Below, piece after piece: positions 50,844-59,150 of a stretch of 64,000 nt of DNA; position 1 is the first letter of the stretch; each line of letters starts with the position of its first letter. Made by a program: the position numbers and the translations under genes. The notes under the pieces were generated by a model that was given only the letters and a program-made list of their open reading frames with translations, had not been told where the DNA came from and did not search any database. The DNA comes from Nostocoides sp. (GTDB lineage: Bacteria; Actinomycetota; Actinomycetes; Actinomycetales; Dermatophilaceae): contig JADJEA010000023.1 in assembly GCA_016702415.1 (NCBI GenBank), forward strand, positions 124,001 through 188,000, written 5' to 3'.

Positions 50844-52514
50844 ATGACGATCGTCGACCCGACCACGACCACCGCCTGGGCCACGCTGACGGGGCTGAAG
50901 GCGGCATACACGCCCGATTTGCGCGGGGCCTTCGCGGACGATGCCGACCGGGCGGCGCGGTTCACCCGAACGTGCGCCGACCTCCATGTCGACCTCTCCA
51001 AGAACCTCCTCGACGACGACATTGTGGAGGCGCTCGTCGCGCTCGCCGATGAGGTCGGGCTGGCCGAGCGGCGGGACGCGATGTACGCCGGCGAGCGCAT
51101 CAATGTCACCGAGAACCGCTCGGTCCTGCACACGGCGCTGCGCCGCCCGGTCGGTGACACGCTGGTCGTCGACGGCGTCGACGTGGTGCCCGAGGTCCAC
51201 GAGGTGCTCGACAAGATCTATGCGTTCGCCGACACGGTCCGCAGTGGTGCCTGGGTCGGCGTCACCGGCAAGCGGATCGACACCGTCGTCAATATCGGCA
51301 TCGGTGGCTCCGACCTCGGGCCGGTCATGGTCTACGAGGCGCTCAAGCCCTATGTGCAGGACGGTCTTTCGTGCCGTTTCATCTCCAATATCGACCCGCA
51401 GGACTCCGGCGAGAAGTTGCGTGATCTCGACCCCGAGACGACGCTCTTCATCGTCGCGTCGAAGACGTTCACCACCCTGGAGACGTTGACGAACGCGCGG
51501 ATGGCCCGGGATTGGTTGTGGCGCACCCTGATCGCCGCCGGTGCCATCGCCGACGAGGAGAGCGCCCGGACGGCCGCCGTCGCCCGCCACTTCGTCGCGG
51601 TCTCGACGGCCCTGGACAAGGTCGCCGCTTTCGGGATCGACCCGGCCAATGCGTTCGGCTTCTGGGACTGGGTCGGCGGCCGCTATTCGGTCGACTCCGC
51701 CGTCGGAACGGCGGTCTGCGTCGCCATCGGCAAGGACAATTTCGCCGATTTCCTCGCCGGATTCCACGCGGTCGATGAGCATTTCGCCACCGCGCCGTGG
51801 GCGCAGAATGTCCCGGCGCTGATGGGCCTGCTCAATGTGTGGTACGTCAACTTCTTCAAGGCGCGCAGCCACGCGGTGCTGCCCTATGCCCAATACCTGC
51901 ACCGCTTCGCGGCCTACCTGCAGCAGTTGACGATGGAGTCCAATGGCAAGGGCGTGCGCGCCGACGGGGCCCCGGTGACGACCGAGACCGGCGAGGTGTT
52001 CTGGGGTGAGCCGGGGACCAATGGTCAGCACGCGTTCTACCAACTCATCCACCAGGGAACCCAGCTCATCCCGTGCGATTTCATCGCGATGGCCAACACG
52101 GCATACCCGACCAAGGACGGCGACGCGGACGTCCACGAGCTCTTCCTCGCCAACTTCTTCGCCCAGACCAAGGCGCTCGCGTTCGGCAAGACCGCCGAGG
52201 AGGTCCGGGCCGAAGGGGTCGCGGAGGAACTGGTGTCGGCGAAGGTGTTCACGGGCAACCGCCCCACGACGTCGATCATGGCGCCCGCCTTGACGCCGTC
52301 GGTGGTCGGGCAGTTGATCGCGCTCTATGAGCACATCACCTTCACCCAGGGGGTCGTTTGGGGCATCGACTCCTTCGACCAGTGGGGGGTCGAGCTGGGC
52401 AAGCAACTGGCGCTGCAGATCGCGCCGGCCATCTCGGCGGACGACGCCGCCCTGGCCGCCCAGGACGGCTCGACGCGTGGCTTGATCGAGTACTACCGCT
52501 CCCAGCGCGTCTGA
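50844..52514 (+). CDS. pgi: Glucose-6-phosphate isomerase
   Basis: Pgi interconverts glucose-6-phosphate and fructose-6-phosphate. The 556-residue product has the family signatures VVNIGIGGSDLGPVM, FIVASKTFTTLETLTNA, FWDWVGGRYS and GKQLALQIAPAI, with the catalytic Glu in the GVRADGAPV to GEPGTNGQHAF region. The length is standard for the bacterial enzyme. It stands alone between the helicase gene and a convergent molybdoenzyme gene. Confidence 0.97.
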   Translation: MTIVDPTTTTAWATLTGLKAAYTPDLRGAFADDADRAARFTRTCADLHVDLSKNLLDDDIVEALVALADEVGLAERRDAMYAGERINVTENRSVLHTALRRPVGDTLVVDGVDVVPEVHEVLDKIYAFADTVRSGAWVGVTGKRIDTVVNIGIGGSDLGPVMVYEALKPYVQDGLSCRFISNIDPQDSGEKLRDLDPETTLFIVASKTFTTLETLTNARMARDWLWRTLIAAGAIADEESARTAAVARHFVAVSTALDKVAAFGIDPANAFGFWDWVGGRYSVDSAVGTAVCVAIGKDNFADFLAGFHAVDEHFATAPWAQNVPALMGLLNVWYVNFFKARSHAVLPYAQYLHRFAAYLQQLTMESNGKGVRADGAPVTTETGEVFWGEPGTNGQHAFYQLIHQGTQLIPCDFIAMANTAYPTKDGDADVHELFLANFFAQTKALAFGKTAEEVRAEGVAEELVSAKVFTGNRPTTSIMAPALTPSVVGQLIALYEHITFTQGVVWGIDSFDQWGVELGKQLALQIAPAISADDAALAAQDGSTRGLIEYYRSQRV

Positions 52515-52541
52515 TTCGCACCCGGTGCCAACCCCACGGGG

Positions 52542-54131
52542 TTAGGCGACGGCGATCTGGATCGTATGCAGACCGCTGGCCCCATTGGGGGCCGGATCGG
52601 CGACCTCACTCGTCTGGAGTGCGCCGGTGCCGTCGGTGGCGCGAACGGTGATGCGGTGCTGTCCGGTCGTCGCCGGCCAGGTCCAGCGCCATTGCCGCCA
52701 GTAGTGGCCGCCGACGTCGGGTCCGAGAGTGGCGTCGTGCCATCCGGTGTCGTCGACTTGGACCTCCACGCGCGAAATCCCTTGGCGTGCCTGCGACCAC
52801 GCAACCCCGGCGATGACGACCTCGAAGCCCGCCGAGAAGGACTCGCCGCTGCGCGGGACGTCGATGCGTGACTGCGTCTTGACCTCGGCCCGCTCGGACC
52901 AGCCGCGGGTGGACCAGTATGCCGGGTGGTCGGCATACGTCGTCGCCGTCAGGCGGGCGAGCCACTTGGTGGCGCCGACGTAGCCGTAGAGTCCCGGCGT
53001 GACCAAGCGGACCGGGAACCCATGCGCCGCCGTGAGGGGGCGTCCGTCCATGGCGATCGCGAGCAGCGCGCCCCGGTCGTCCTGGAGGGCGGCGACCGGC
53101 GTCGAGATGGTCATGCCGTCGACGGAGGTGCTGAGGATCTGGTCGGCCGTGGGCCGCACGCCCGCCCGCGCCAGGACCTCCCGGGTGAGCACGCCGAGCC
53201 ACCGGGTCGAGCCGATATAGCTCCCGCCTACCGGATTGCTCACGCAATTGAGCGTGATGTCGGCCTCGACCATGGGCATGGCGAGAAGGTCGGCGAAGGT
53301 CAGTTCGAAGGGTCGCTCCACGTCGCCGTCGATCCGCAACCGCCACGAGGCGGCGTCGACGCGGGGGATGACCAGGGCCGTGTCGATCCGGTAGAAGTCG
53401 GTGATCGGCGTCCGCAGCGGCGACAGGCCCGGGACGGCCCCCTCGAGCCCGGCTGGCACCGCGGGGAGAGGGGACGCCGGCGTGGGCAGTCCCGCTGGCA
53501 GGCTGGGGCTGACCAGGGCCCGGCTGCGCCAAGCGCCCGCGGCGGCCAGCGCGACCCCACCGGCGGTCATCCCGCCCGCCGCGAGCAGGACCCGGCGCCC
53601 GGGGTCGTGGCTGACCGCCGACGCGTCCGACGGCCGGGGTATGCCGGGTTCCTCCGTTCCAGCGGCCGACCCGGTCGCGCTGTGGTCGCCGGTGGGGGTG
53701 GAGCGGGGGAGGCGTGGCGAAGCGGCATGGAGCCCGACCATCGCGGCGGCGGCGGCGACGAGGGCGGGCAGAACGGCATACGCGCCGGCGCTCGGTCGGG
53801 TGAACGCGGCGAGCCCGGCCACGGCCGCGAGGGCCGCCACCACCCAACCGCCCCAGCCGCGGCGCGCCTGAAGGACCCCGGCAGCGGCACCCAGGCCGAG
53901 CACGACGAGGACGACTCCCGAGACGAGGACCGGCTTGTCGGCCGTTCCGAGACTGGCGACCGCCCACTCCTTGACCGACCTCGGGGTCAGATCGATGACG
54001 GCGCTGCCCACGGCCAGGGCGGGGGAGGCCGCCGGGGCCACCAGCCCGGCGGTCAGGTGTCCCGCCCCCAGACCGAGGACGGTTGCGCCGACCCCCGCTG
54101 CTGCCGCGCGCCACGTTGTCGACCGATTCAT
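52542..54131 (-). CDS. Membrane-anchored sulfite-oxidase-family molybdoenzyme
   Basis: The 529-residue product has four transmembrane helices in its first 150 residues, a linker and a further hydrophobic stretch after Arg-Arg (RRVLLAAGGMTAGG), then the oxidoreductase molybdopterin domain from about residue 265. The molybdenum-ligand Cys is in ITLNCVSNPVGG; RWLGVLTREVL and FPVRLVTPGLYGYVGATKWL follow. A C-terminal Mo-co dimerisation domain ends the protein. Substrate may be sulfite or methionine sulfoxide; unknown. Two octamers facing each other at 52917-52938 lie inside the coding sequence. Confidence 0.9.
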   Translation of the reverse strand: MNRSTTWRAAAAGVGATVLGLGAGHLTAGLVAPAASPALAVGSAVIDLTPRSVKEWAVASLGTADKPVLVSGVVLVVLGLGAAAGVLQARRGWGGWVVAALAAVAGLAAFTRPSAGAYAVLPALVAAAAAMVGLHAASPRLPRSTPTGDHSATGSAAGTEEPGIPRPSDASAVSHDPGRRVLLAAGGMTAGGVALAAAGAWRSRALVSPSLPAGLPTPASPLPAVPAGLEGAVPGLSPLRTPITDFYRIDTALVIPRVDAASWRLRIDGDVERPFELTFADLLAMPMVEADITLNCVSNPVGGSYIGSTRWLGVLTREVLARAGVRPTADQILSTSVDGMTISTPVAALQDDRGALLAIAMDGRPLTAAHGFPVRLVTPGLYGYVGATKWLARLTATTYADHPAYWSTRGWSERAEVKTQSRIDVPRSGESFSAGFEVVIAGVAWSQARQGISRVEVQVDDTGWHDATLGPDVGGHYWRQWRWTWPATTGQHRITVRATDGTGALQTSEVADPAPNGASGLHTIQIAVA

Positions 54132-54313
54132 GCCTGCACGGTATGCCGCGCCACCGGCCCCCAACCGGCTCCGGCGCCTTACGGACTCGTGACGGTCCGC
54201 GACTGTGCGCGCTCGCCTGGAGTCGAGTTCAGGTCACGTCCGGAGGGTCCGGGGCGAGCCACGTCCGGAGGGTCCGGGGCGAGTCTGGGCCGGGGTGTGC
54301 TCTCGGAATTGGG

Positions 54314-55879
54314 TCAGCGGGGACGGCGGCTACCGGCCCGGGTCCCGGCCGAGAACGCCGCCGCCCCACCCGGACGCGCCGTGGTGGTGGTGCGAGCCGA
54401 TGCTGCCGAGCGGGTCGGGGTCGCCGAGCGGGGTGACGCCGCAGCGGTGCGGGGTGCCTCGCGCCGGGTCCCGGGACCGGTCGCATCGTCGAGCCGTCGG
54501 CCGCCGACGGAGCGTCCCGGCGTGCCCCGGCCACGGGAGCGTCCACCGCCGGAGTTCCGGCCACCGCCCGAGTCTGGTCCACCACCCGAGTCCGCTCCAC
54601 GGCCCGGCTCCCGCCGGGCGTCGGCGCCACGACCCCCGACCCGAGCAGCACCCGAGCGGCGCCCACCGGAACGGGGGGCGGGGGAGGACTCGGCATACGG
54701 CCCGGGGAAGGTGCGCGTCCCGGGAGCGAGTTGGTGCAGCAGGGGATGAGCCCCGTGGACGCGGGTCGTGGTCGGGCGGATGCCGGCCTTGCGCGTCAGG
54801 TCACGGACCTCGCCGATCTGCTCGTCGAGCATCAAGGTCACGACCGTGCCCGAGTTGCCCGCCCGAGCGGTGCGACCGGACCGGTGCAGATAGGCCTTGT
54901 GCTCGACCGGCGGGTCGGCGTGGATGACGAGGGCGACATCGTCGACGTGGATACCGCGGGCGGCGATATCGGTGGCGACGAGGGTCTGCGCCGCGCCGCT
55001 GTGGAAGGCGTCCATCGTGCGGGTGCGGGCATTCTGCGAGAGATTGCCGTGCAGTTCGACGGCCGGAACGCCGGCCGAATTGAGTTGGCGGGCAAGCTTC
55101 TTGGCGCGGTGCTTGGTGCGCGTGAAGACGATGGTTCGGCCCGGGGCGGCGGTGAGGTCGACCAGGACGGGCAGGTGGGCGTCGGTGCCGACGTGGAGGA
55201 CGTGATGGGCCATCTCGGCCACGGGGCTCTGCGCCGAGTCGGCCTCGTGGGTGATGGGACGGGTCAGATACCGGCGGGCGAGGACGTCGATGCCGGCGTC
55301 CAGCGTGGCCGAGAAGAGCATCCGCTGACCGTCCCGCGGGGTGCGGTCCAGGAGACGGCGGACCACCGGGAGGAAGCCGAGGTCGGCCATGTGGTCGGCC
55401 TCGTCGAGGATCGTGATCTCGACGCCGTCGAGGCTGACGTGCCCCTGGCCGATGAGGTCCTCGAGGCGACCCGGGCAGGCGAGGACGATGTCGACGCCGG
55501 TCCGCAACGCGGTGACCTGAGGACCCTGGCCGACACCGCCGAAGACCGTCCGCGAGGTCAGCCCGGTGGCCTGCGCCAGCGGCGCGAGCGCCGCGTCGAT
55601 TTGGGTGACGAGTTCCCGGGTGGGGGCGAGGATGAGGGCGCGGGGGCGGCGCGGCATACGCCGGGTGGGGTGGGCCGCCAGACGGGCGACCAGCGGGAGG
55701 AGGAACGCATAGGTCTTGCCGGAACCGGTGCGTCCACGGCCGAGGATGTCCGCGCCGGCGAGGGAGTCGGGCAGGGTCGCGGCCTGGATGGGGGTCGGGG
55801 TGGTGATGCCGCGCTGGGCGAGCACCGTGGTCAGGGATTCCGGCACGCCGAGCGCGCGGAAGGTCGTGTCAGTCGACAC
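54314..55879 (-). CDS. DEAD-box RNA helicase with Gly/Ser-rich C-terminal tail
   Basis: The 521-residue product is a second DEAD-box helicase: GRGRTGSGKTYAFLLP, APTRELVTQI, LDEADHMADLGFLP, LFSATLDAGID, TDIAARGIHVDD and HRSGRTARAG. After residue 390 it becomes Arg/Gly/Ser-rich, with three SGGG repeats (DNA at 54541-54600) similar to those in rlmN. The GTG start at 55879 has TTGGAG about 9 bases upstream. A leader of roughly 120 bases follows a TAGACT element at 56010-56005. Confidence 0.92.
   Translation of the reverse strand: MSTDTTFRALGVPESLTTVLAQRGITTPTPIQAATLPDSLAGADILGRGRTGSGKTYAFLLPLVARLAAHPTRRMPRRPRALILAPTRELVTQIDAALAPLAQATGLTSRTVFGGVGQGPQVTALRTGVDIVLACPGRLEDLIGQGHVSLDGVEITILDEADHMADLGFLPVVRRLLDRTPRDGQRMLFSATLDAGIDVLARRYLTRPITHEADSAQSPVAEMAHHVLHVGTDAHLPVLVDLTAAPGRTIVFTRTKHRAKKLARQLNSAGVPAVELHGNLSQNARTRTMDAFHSGAAQTLVATDIAARGIHVDDVALVIHADPPVEHKAYLHRSGRTARAGNSGTVVTLMLDEQIGEVRDLTRKAGIRPTTTRVHGAHPLLHQLAPGTRTFPGPYAESSPAPRSGGRRSGAARVGGRGADARREPGRGADSGGGPDSGGGRNSGGGRSRGRGTPGRSVGGRRLDDATGPGTRREAPRTAAASPRSATPTRSAASARTTTTARPGGAAAFSAGTRAGSRRPR
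54541..54600 (-). repeat. 18-bp tandem repeat in the helicase tail
   Basis: Three diverged 18-bp units encode DSGGGP, DSGGGR and NSGGGR. The same peptide unit occurs in RlmN at 19109-19162. Confidence 0.75.
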
Positions 55880-56004
55880 AGAAAGGGCTCCAATGAGGTT
55901 CTAGGAGTAGTCGTCCTGCCCGGCGCGGACGTCGTGGTCCACAGCAGCACTGGCGATCGACAAGCGAAGCGGCCCGCGGCAGAACTGGTCGGGCCGATGA
56001 CAGC

Positions 56005-56010
56005 AGTCTA
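56005..56010 (-). promoter_or_regulatory. -10 element of the second helicase gene
   Basis: On the minus strand TAGACT lies about 125 bases before the GTG. The long untranslated leader is like that of cold-induced helicase genes, but no specific element is recognised. Confidence 0.45.
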
Positions 56011-56024
56011 CCGGCAGAGGGGGG

Positions 56025-56907
56025 TCAGTCCGACCAGCGGAAGATTCGGGTGGCCAGGACGCCGGAGACGACCGCCCACGCGAGCAGGATCGACCACTCC
56101 CGAATCGGCCAGGTCCCGTGGATCAGCGCGGCCCGCATGGCGTCCCCGAGGGCGCCCGACGGGAGCAGGCGAGCGACGGCACCCACACCCGCCGGTGCCG
56201 TGGACGTCGGCAGCAGCAATCCCAGGCCGAGGAAGACGACCCAGAGGAGATTCGCTACGGCGAGAACGGCTTCGGCGCGCAGGCGACCGGCGACGAGCAT
56301 GGCCAGGCAGACGAAGGAGATCGCGCCGAGGAGGATGCCGATCAGCGCGGGGATCACGCCGGACGCCTCGGGCCGCCAGCCCAGGGCCACGCCGAGCACC
56401 GACAGCACGACGAGGTGAACGGTCAGCACCGCCGCCGTCGCGATGATCTTGCCGCCGAGGAGGCCGTCTCGGCCGAGCGGGGTGGTCCCCAGGAGCCGCA
56501 GGACCCCATTGCGCCGGTCGAAGGCCGTGGCGATCGCCTGGCTCGTGAACGCCGTCGACGCCACCGCGAGCGCGAGGACACCCGGGACGACGACGTCGAT
56601 CCGCCGCGCGCCGAGGTCGGGGACGCCGGCGAGCGTCAGGCCGATCATCGCCATGGCCGGGAGGATGACCGCGACGAGCACCTGCTCGCCATTGCGCAGC
56701 ATCGTGCGTGCCTCGAACCCCGCCTGACGCCGGATGCGTATGCCGCGTGCCGCCGCCCGCGGCCCGTCGTGGCTGCCGAGTGCCGCCGCCTGCGGCCCGC
56801 CGTGACTGCGTGCGCCGCCGTGACCCCCGCCCCGGACCCCCGCCCCGGCCCGTCTCGCCCGGGCCCGTCTCGCCCGGGCCCGTAGGGCCCTGGGTCTGCG
56901 CGGTCAT
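56025..56907 (-). CDS. ABC-2-type exporter permease, probably frameshifted near the N-terminus
   Basis: The main frame (ATG at 56702, 225 residues) holds five to six transmembrane helices of an ABC-2 permease: MLRNGEQVLVAVILPAMAM, FDRRNGVLRLLGTTPLGR and FLGLGLLLPT. Just before it the same frame reads RQAGFEARTMLRNGEQ, the family's usual N-terminal part, but has no start codon. An ATG at 56907, overlapping the ATPase stop, opens another frame (MTAQTQGPTGPG). The span from 56907 to 56025 is 883 bases, not a multiple of three, so a one-base frameshift in the G-rich tract near 56825-56860 would join both. It may be a sequencing error. Confidence 0.75.
56849..56878 (-). repeat. 15-bp direct repeat at the permease 5' end
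   Basis: Two identical 15-bp copies (56849-56863, 56864-56878) encode a GPGET-type repeat in the ATG frame. They lie beside the G-rich tract where the frame appears to shift. Confidence 0.8.
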
Positions 56908-57611
56908 CGTGCCCCTCCCGAGGTGAGCCGGAAATAGACCTGTTCGAGGGTCTCCCCGCCCTCCACGCTCGCGCGCGGCCCCGCCGTCCGGACCCGACCG
57001 TGGCTCATGATGACCACGTCGTCGGCCACCCGGTCGGCCTCCTCGAAGGAATGCGTGGCCAAGACCACCGCGACCCCGGCGTCGGCCTGCTCGCGGACGA
57101 TGTCCCAGACCTCCAGCCGCGTATGCGGATCCATTCCCGCTGTCGGCTCGTCGAGGAAGACGACCTCCGGCCGACCGATCAGGGCGGCGGCGAGGGCGAC
57201 CCGCTGACGCTGGCCCCCGGACAGGCGCCGGACGATCGTGCCCGCGAAGCCGTCGATGCCGAGCCGGGAGAGGAGGGTCTCGGGGGGGAGGGGATCGGCA
57301 TACAGACCGGCGAGGTGACGCAGCAACGCTGGCGGCTTGACCATGGACGGCAGGCCACCGTCCTGGAGCATGAGTCCGACCCGCGCCCGATGCTCGGCAT
57401 CGGCCCCCCACGGGTCGGCGCCGAGCACCCGCACGCTCCCTGAGTCCGGTCGCTGCAAGCCCTGCAGGCACTCGATGGTCGTCGACTTGCCGGCCCCATT
57501 GGGCCCGAGGACGGCGGTCACGCGCCCGGAGTCGGCGCTCCAGGTGGCACCGTCGAGGGCGCGGGTGGCGGCAAACGTCTTGACCAGGTCGCGGACCTCG
57601 ACTGCGGGCAC
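56904..57611 (-). CDS. ABC-2-type exporter ATPase
   Basis: The 235-residue ATPase has Walker A GPNGAGKST, Q-loop LMLQDGGLP, signature LSGGQRQR, Walker B VVFLDEPTAGMDP and the switch His in VLATHSFEE. It couples to the permease just downstream (ATGA overlap). The pair matches the ABC exporter beside sufR in mycobacteria (Rv1457c-Rv1458c), whose substrate is unknown. It is divergent from the methyltransferase gene. Confidence 0.93.
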   Translation of the reverse strand: MPAVEVRDLVKTFAATRALDGATWSADSGRVTAVLGPNGAGKSTTIECLQGLQRPDSGSVRVLGADPWGADAEHRARVGLMLQDGGLPSMVKPPALLRHLAGLYADPLPPETLLSRLGIDGFAGTIVRRLSGGQRQRVALAAALIGRPEVVFLDEPTAGMDPHTRLEVWDIVREQADAGVAVVLATHSFEEADRVADDVVIMSHGRVRTAGPRASVEGGETLEQVYFRLTSGGAR

Positions 57612-57667
57612 GAGGGCAGTCTAGGCAGCGCCGCCGGGGGCTTCCGGTGCCGGTCTTCGGGGTGCCA

Positions 57668-57673
57668 TACCCT
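57668..57673 (+). promoter_or_regulatory. -10 element of the methyltransferase gene
   Basis: TACCCT ends 7 bases before the ATG at 57681 without a ribosome-binding site, consistent with a leaderless mRNA. Confidence 0.4.
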
Positions 57674-57680
57674 GAGCGGC

Positions 57681-58301
57681 ATGTGCTTCGATGACCGCGC
57701 CGCGACCTGGGACGACCCCGACAAAGTGGCCCGCAGCGCGGAGGTCGCCGACGCGATCCGGCGCCGGCTCGACCTGACCGCGCGCCCCCGCACCCTCGAG
57801 ATCGGCGCGGGCACGGGGCTGCTCTCCCGTGCGTTGCGTGCCGACCTCGGCCCGACCACGCTCGCCGATTCGTCCCCCGGGATGCTGGCCGTCGCCGCCC
57901 AGGTCATTGCCGAGGAGCACCTCGACGGGTGGACCACCGCCCTCGCCGACGCCGACGACGCCAGCCTCCCCGGTGGTCCCTACGAGCTGGTCCTGAGCCA
58001 ACTCGCCCTCCACCACATGGAGCATCCACGTGCCGTCATCGGCCGCATCCACGCCGTGTTGGCGCCCGGGGGACATCTCGCCGTCGCCGACCTCGACCAC
58101 GACCCGGAGGGGGCCTTCCACCGCGCCCACGGCGACTTCCACGGCCACCACGGGTTCGATCGTGACCACCTCGCGCGCTGGCTGGCGGAGGCGGGATTCA
58201 CCGACGTCTTCGTCGAGACCGTGACGATGCTGACCAAGGAGGTCGAGGGAGAGGCGCGCGCGTTCCCGCTCTTCCTGGCGACCGCGCGCAGGCCCGCCTG
58301 A
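57681..58301 (+). CDS. Class I SAM-dependent methyltransferase
   Basis: The 206-residue product has the Rossmann SAM motifs LEIGAGTGLLSRAL (motif I), LADSSPGML (motif II) and LVLSQLALHHM with VLAPGGHLAVADL (motif IV/V). A His/Asp-rich segment (HRAHGDFHGHHGFDRDHL) in the C-terminal third is distinctive and could hold a substrate or metal. The overall type is UbiE/methyltransferase 11-like. Substrate unknown. It lies between the exporter and sufR. Confidence 0.88.
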   Translation: MCFDDRAATWDDPDKVARSAEVADAIRRRLDLTARPRTLEIGAGTGLLSRALRADLGPTTLADSSPGMLAVAAQVIAEEHLDGWTTALADADDASLPGGPYELVLSQLALHHMEHPRAVIGRIHAVLAPGGHLAVADLDHDPEGAFHRAHGDFHGHHGFDRDHLARWLAEAGFTDVFVETVTMLTKEVEGEARAFPLFLATARRPA

Positions 58302-58334
58302 CTGCCCGGCTCGGGGGCGCGACGACGCCACCCG

Positions 58335-58352
58335 CCCCCGTGGAGACGGGGG
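58335..58352. terminator. Hairpin after the methyltransferase gene
   Basis: A perfect 7-bp stem (CCCCCGT/ACGGGGG) with a GGAG loop lies 33 bases after the stop codon. No U-tract. It separates the methyltransferase from the suf operon. Confidence 0.6.
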
Positions 58353-58376
58353 TTCGACACGACGGCCGCAAATACC

Positions 58377-58395
58377 TAACATTGGTGTGTGGTTA
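58377..58395. promoter_or_regulatory. Candidate SufR operator at the sufR start
   Basis: TAAC (58377-58380) and GTTA (58392-58395) are inverted arms separated by 11 bases and overlap the GTG start of sufR at 58389. AT-rich sequence here is unusual for the region. SufR is known to autorepress the suf operon; assignment of this site is inference. Confidence 0.45.
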
Positions 58396-59150
58396 ATCCG
58401 CGGTCGGCAGTGGCGCACGCGCGCGATGCCTACCCGGCATACCCGGACGCCGCTGCCGCGCCCGAATCCGGGGCCCGCGAGCGCGTCCTCCGCGCGGTCA
58501 GCCGACACGCTCCGGTGACGGCGGCCCGGCTCGCCGCCCTGCTCGGCATCAGCGACACCGCCGTGCGCCGTCAGCTCGATGCTCTCCTCGACGGCGGCTT
58601 GGTCGAGGTCCGCGACCAGATCGGCCCCCGCCGTGGCCGCGGGCGCCCCGCCCGGGCCTATGTCGTCTCCGACGCGGGCCACCACGAACTCACCGGCGAC
58701 TACGACCATCTCGCCGGCGAGGCCCTCGCCTTCCTGGAGGAGACGTCCGGGCCGGCCGCCGTCGGGTCTTTCGCCCAGGCCCGCATCGCCCGCCTGGAGC
58801 AGCGGTATGCCGCCCACCTCGCCGCCCTCCCGACCTCGGCCGAGCGGGTCGAGGCTCTCGTCGCGGCCCTGACGCGGGAGGGTTTCGACGCGAGCGCCCG
58901 GCCGGTCGGCATACCCGGGTCGGCGGCGCCGCGGACGGGAATCCAACTGTGCCAGGGGCATTGCCCGGTTCAGGCGGTCGCGGCTCAGTTCCCGCAGTTC
59001 TGCGACGCCGAGACGGAGGCCTTCTCGCGGCTCCTCGGGGTCCACGTGCAACGCCTGGCGACCCTCGCCCACGGCGACCACGTCTGCACGACTTTTGTCC
59101 CGGCCGACGCCCCGGCCGTCACGTCCGACTCCGAAGGGACCACGAGATGA
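58389..59150 (+). CDS. sufR: Iron-sulfur-sensing repressor SufR
   Basis: SufR represses the suf operon when it carries an Fe-S cluster. The 253-residue product has an N-terminal winged-helix (RERVLRAVSRHAPVTAARLAAL, described in part, then ISDTAVRRQLDALLDGGLV) and a C-terminal domain whose Cys residues (LCQGHC, then PQFC and DHVC) can bind the cluster. It is the first gene of the operon and its stop overlaps the sufB ATG. The start is a GTG next to the proposed operator, again without a ribosome-binding site. Confidence 0.93.
   Translation: MVNPRSAVAHARDAYPAYPDAAAAPESGARERVLRAVSRHAPVTAARLAALLGISDTAVRRQLDALLDGGLVEVRDQIGPRRGRGRPARAYVVSDAGHHELTGDYDHLAGEALAFLEETSGPAAVGSFAQARIARLEQRYAAHLAALPTSAERVEALVAALTREGFDASARPVGIPGSAAPRTGIQLCQGHCPVQAVAAQFPQFCDAETEAFSRLLGVHVQRLATLAHGDHVCTTFVPADAPAVTSDSEGTTR

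Noticed and set aside
54541..54600. CRISPR-like or transposon-end repeats
   Set aside because: Units are 18 bp, keep the reading frame and encode a Gly/Ser-rich tail; no spacers, inverted ends or transposase.
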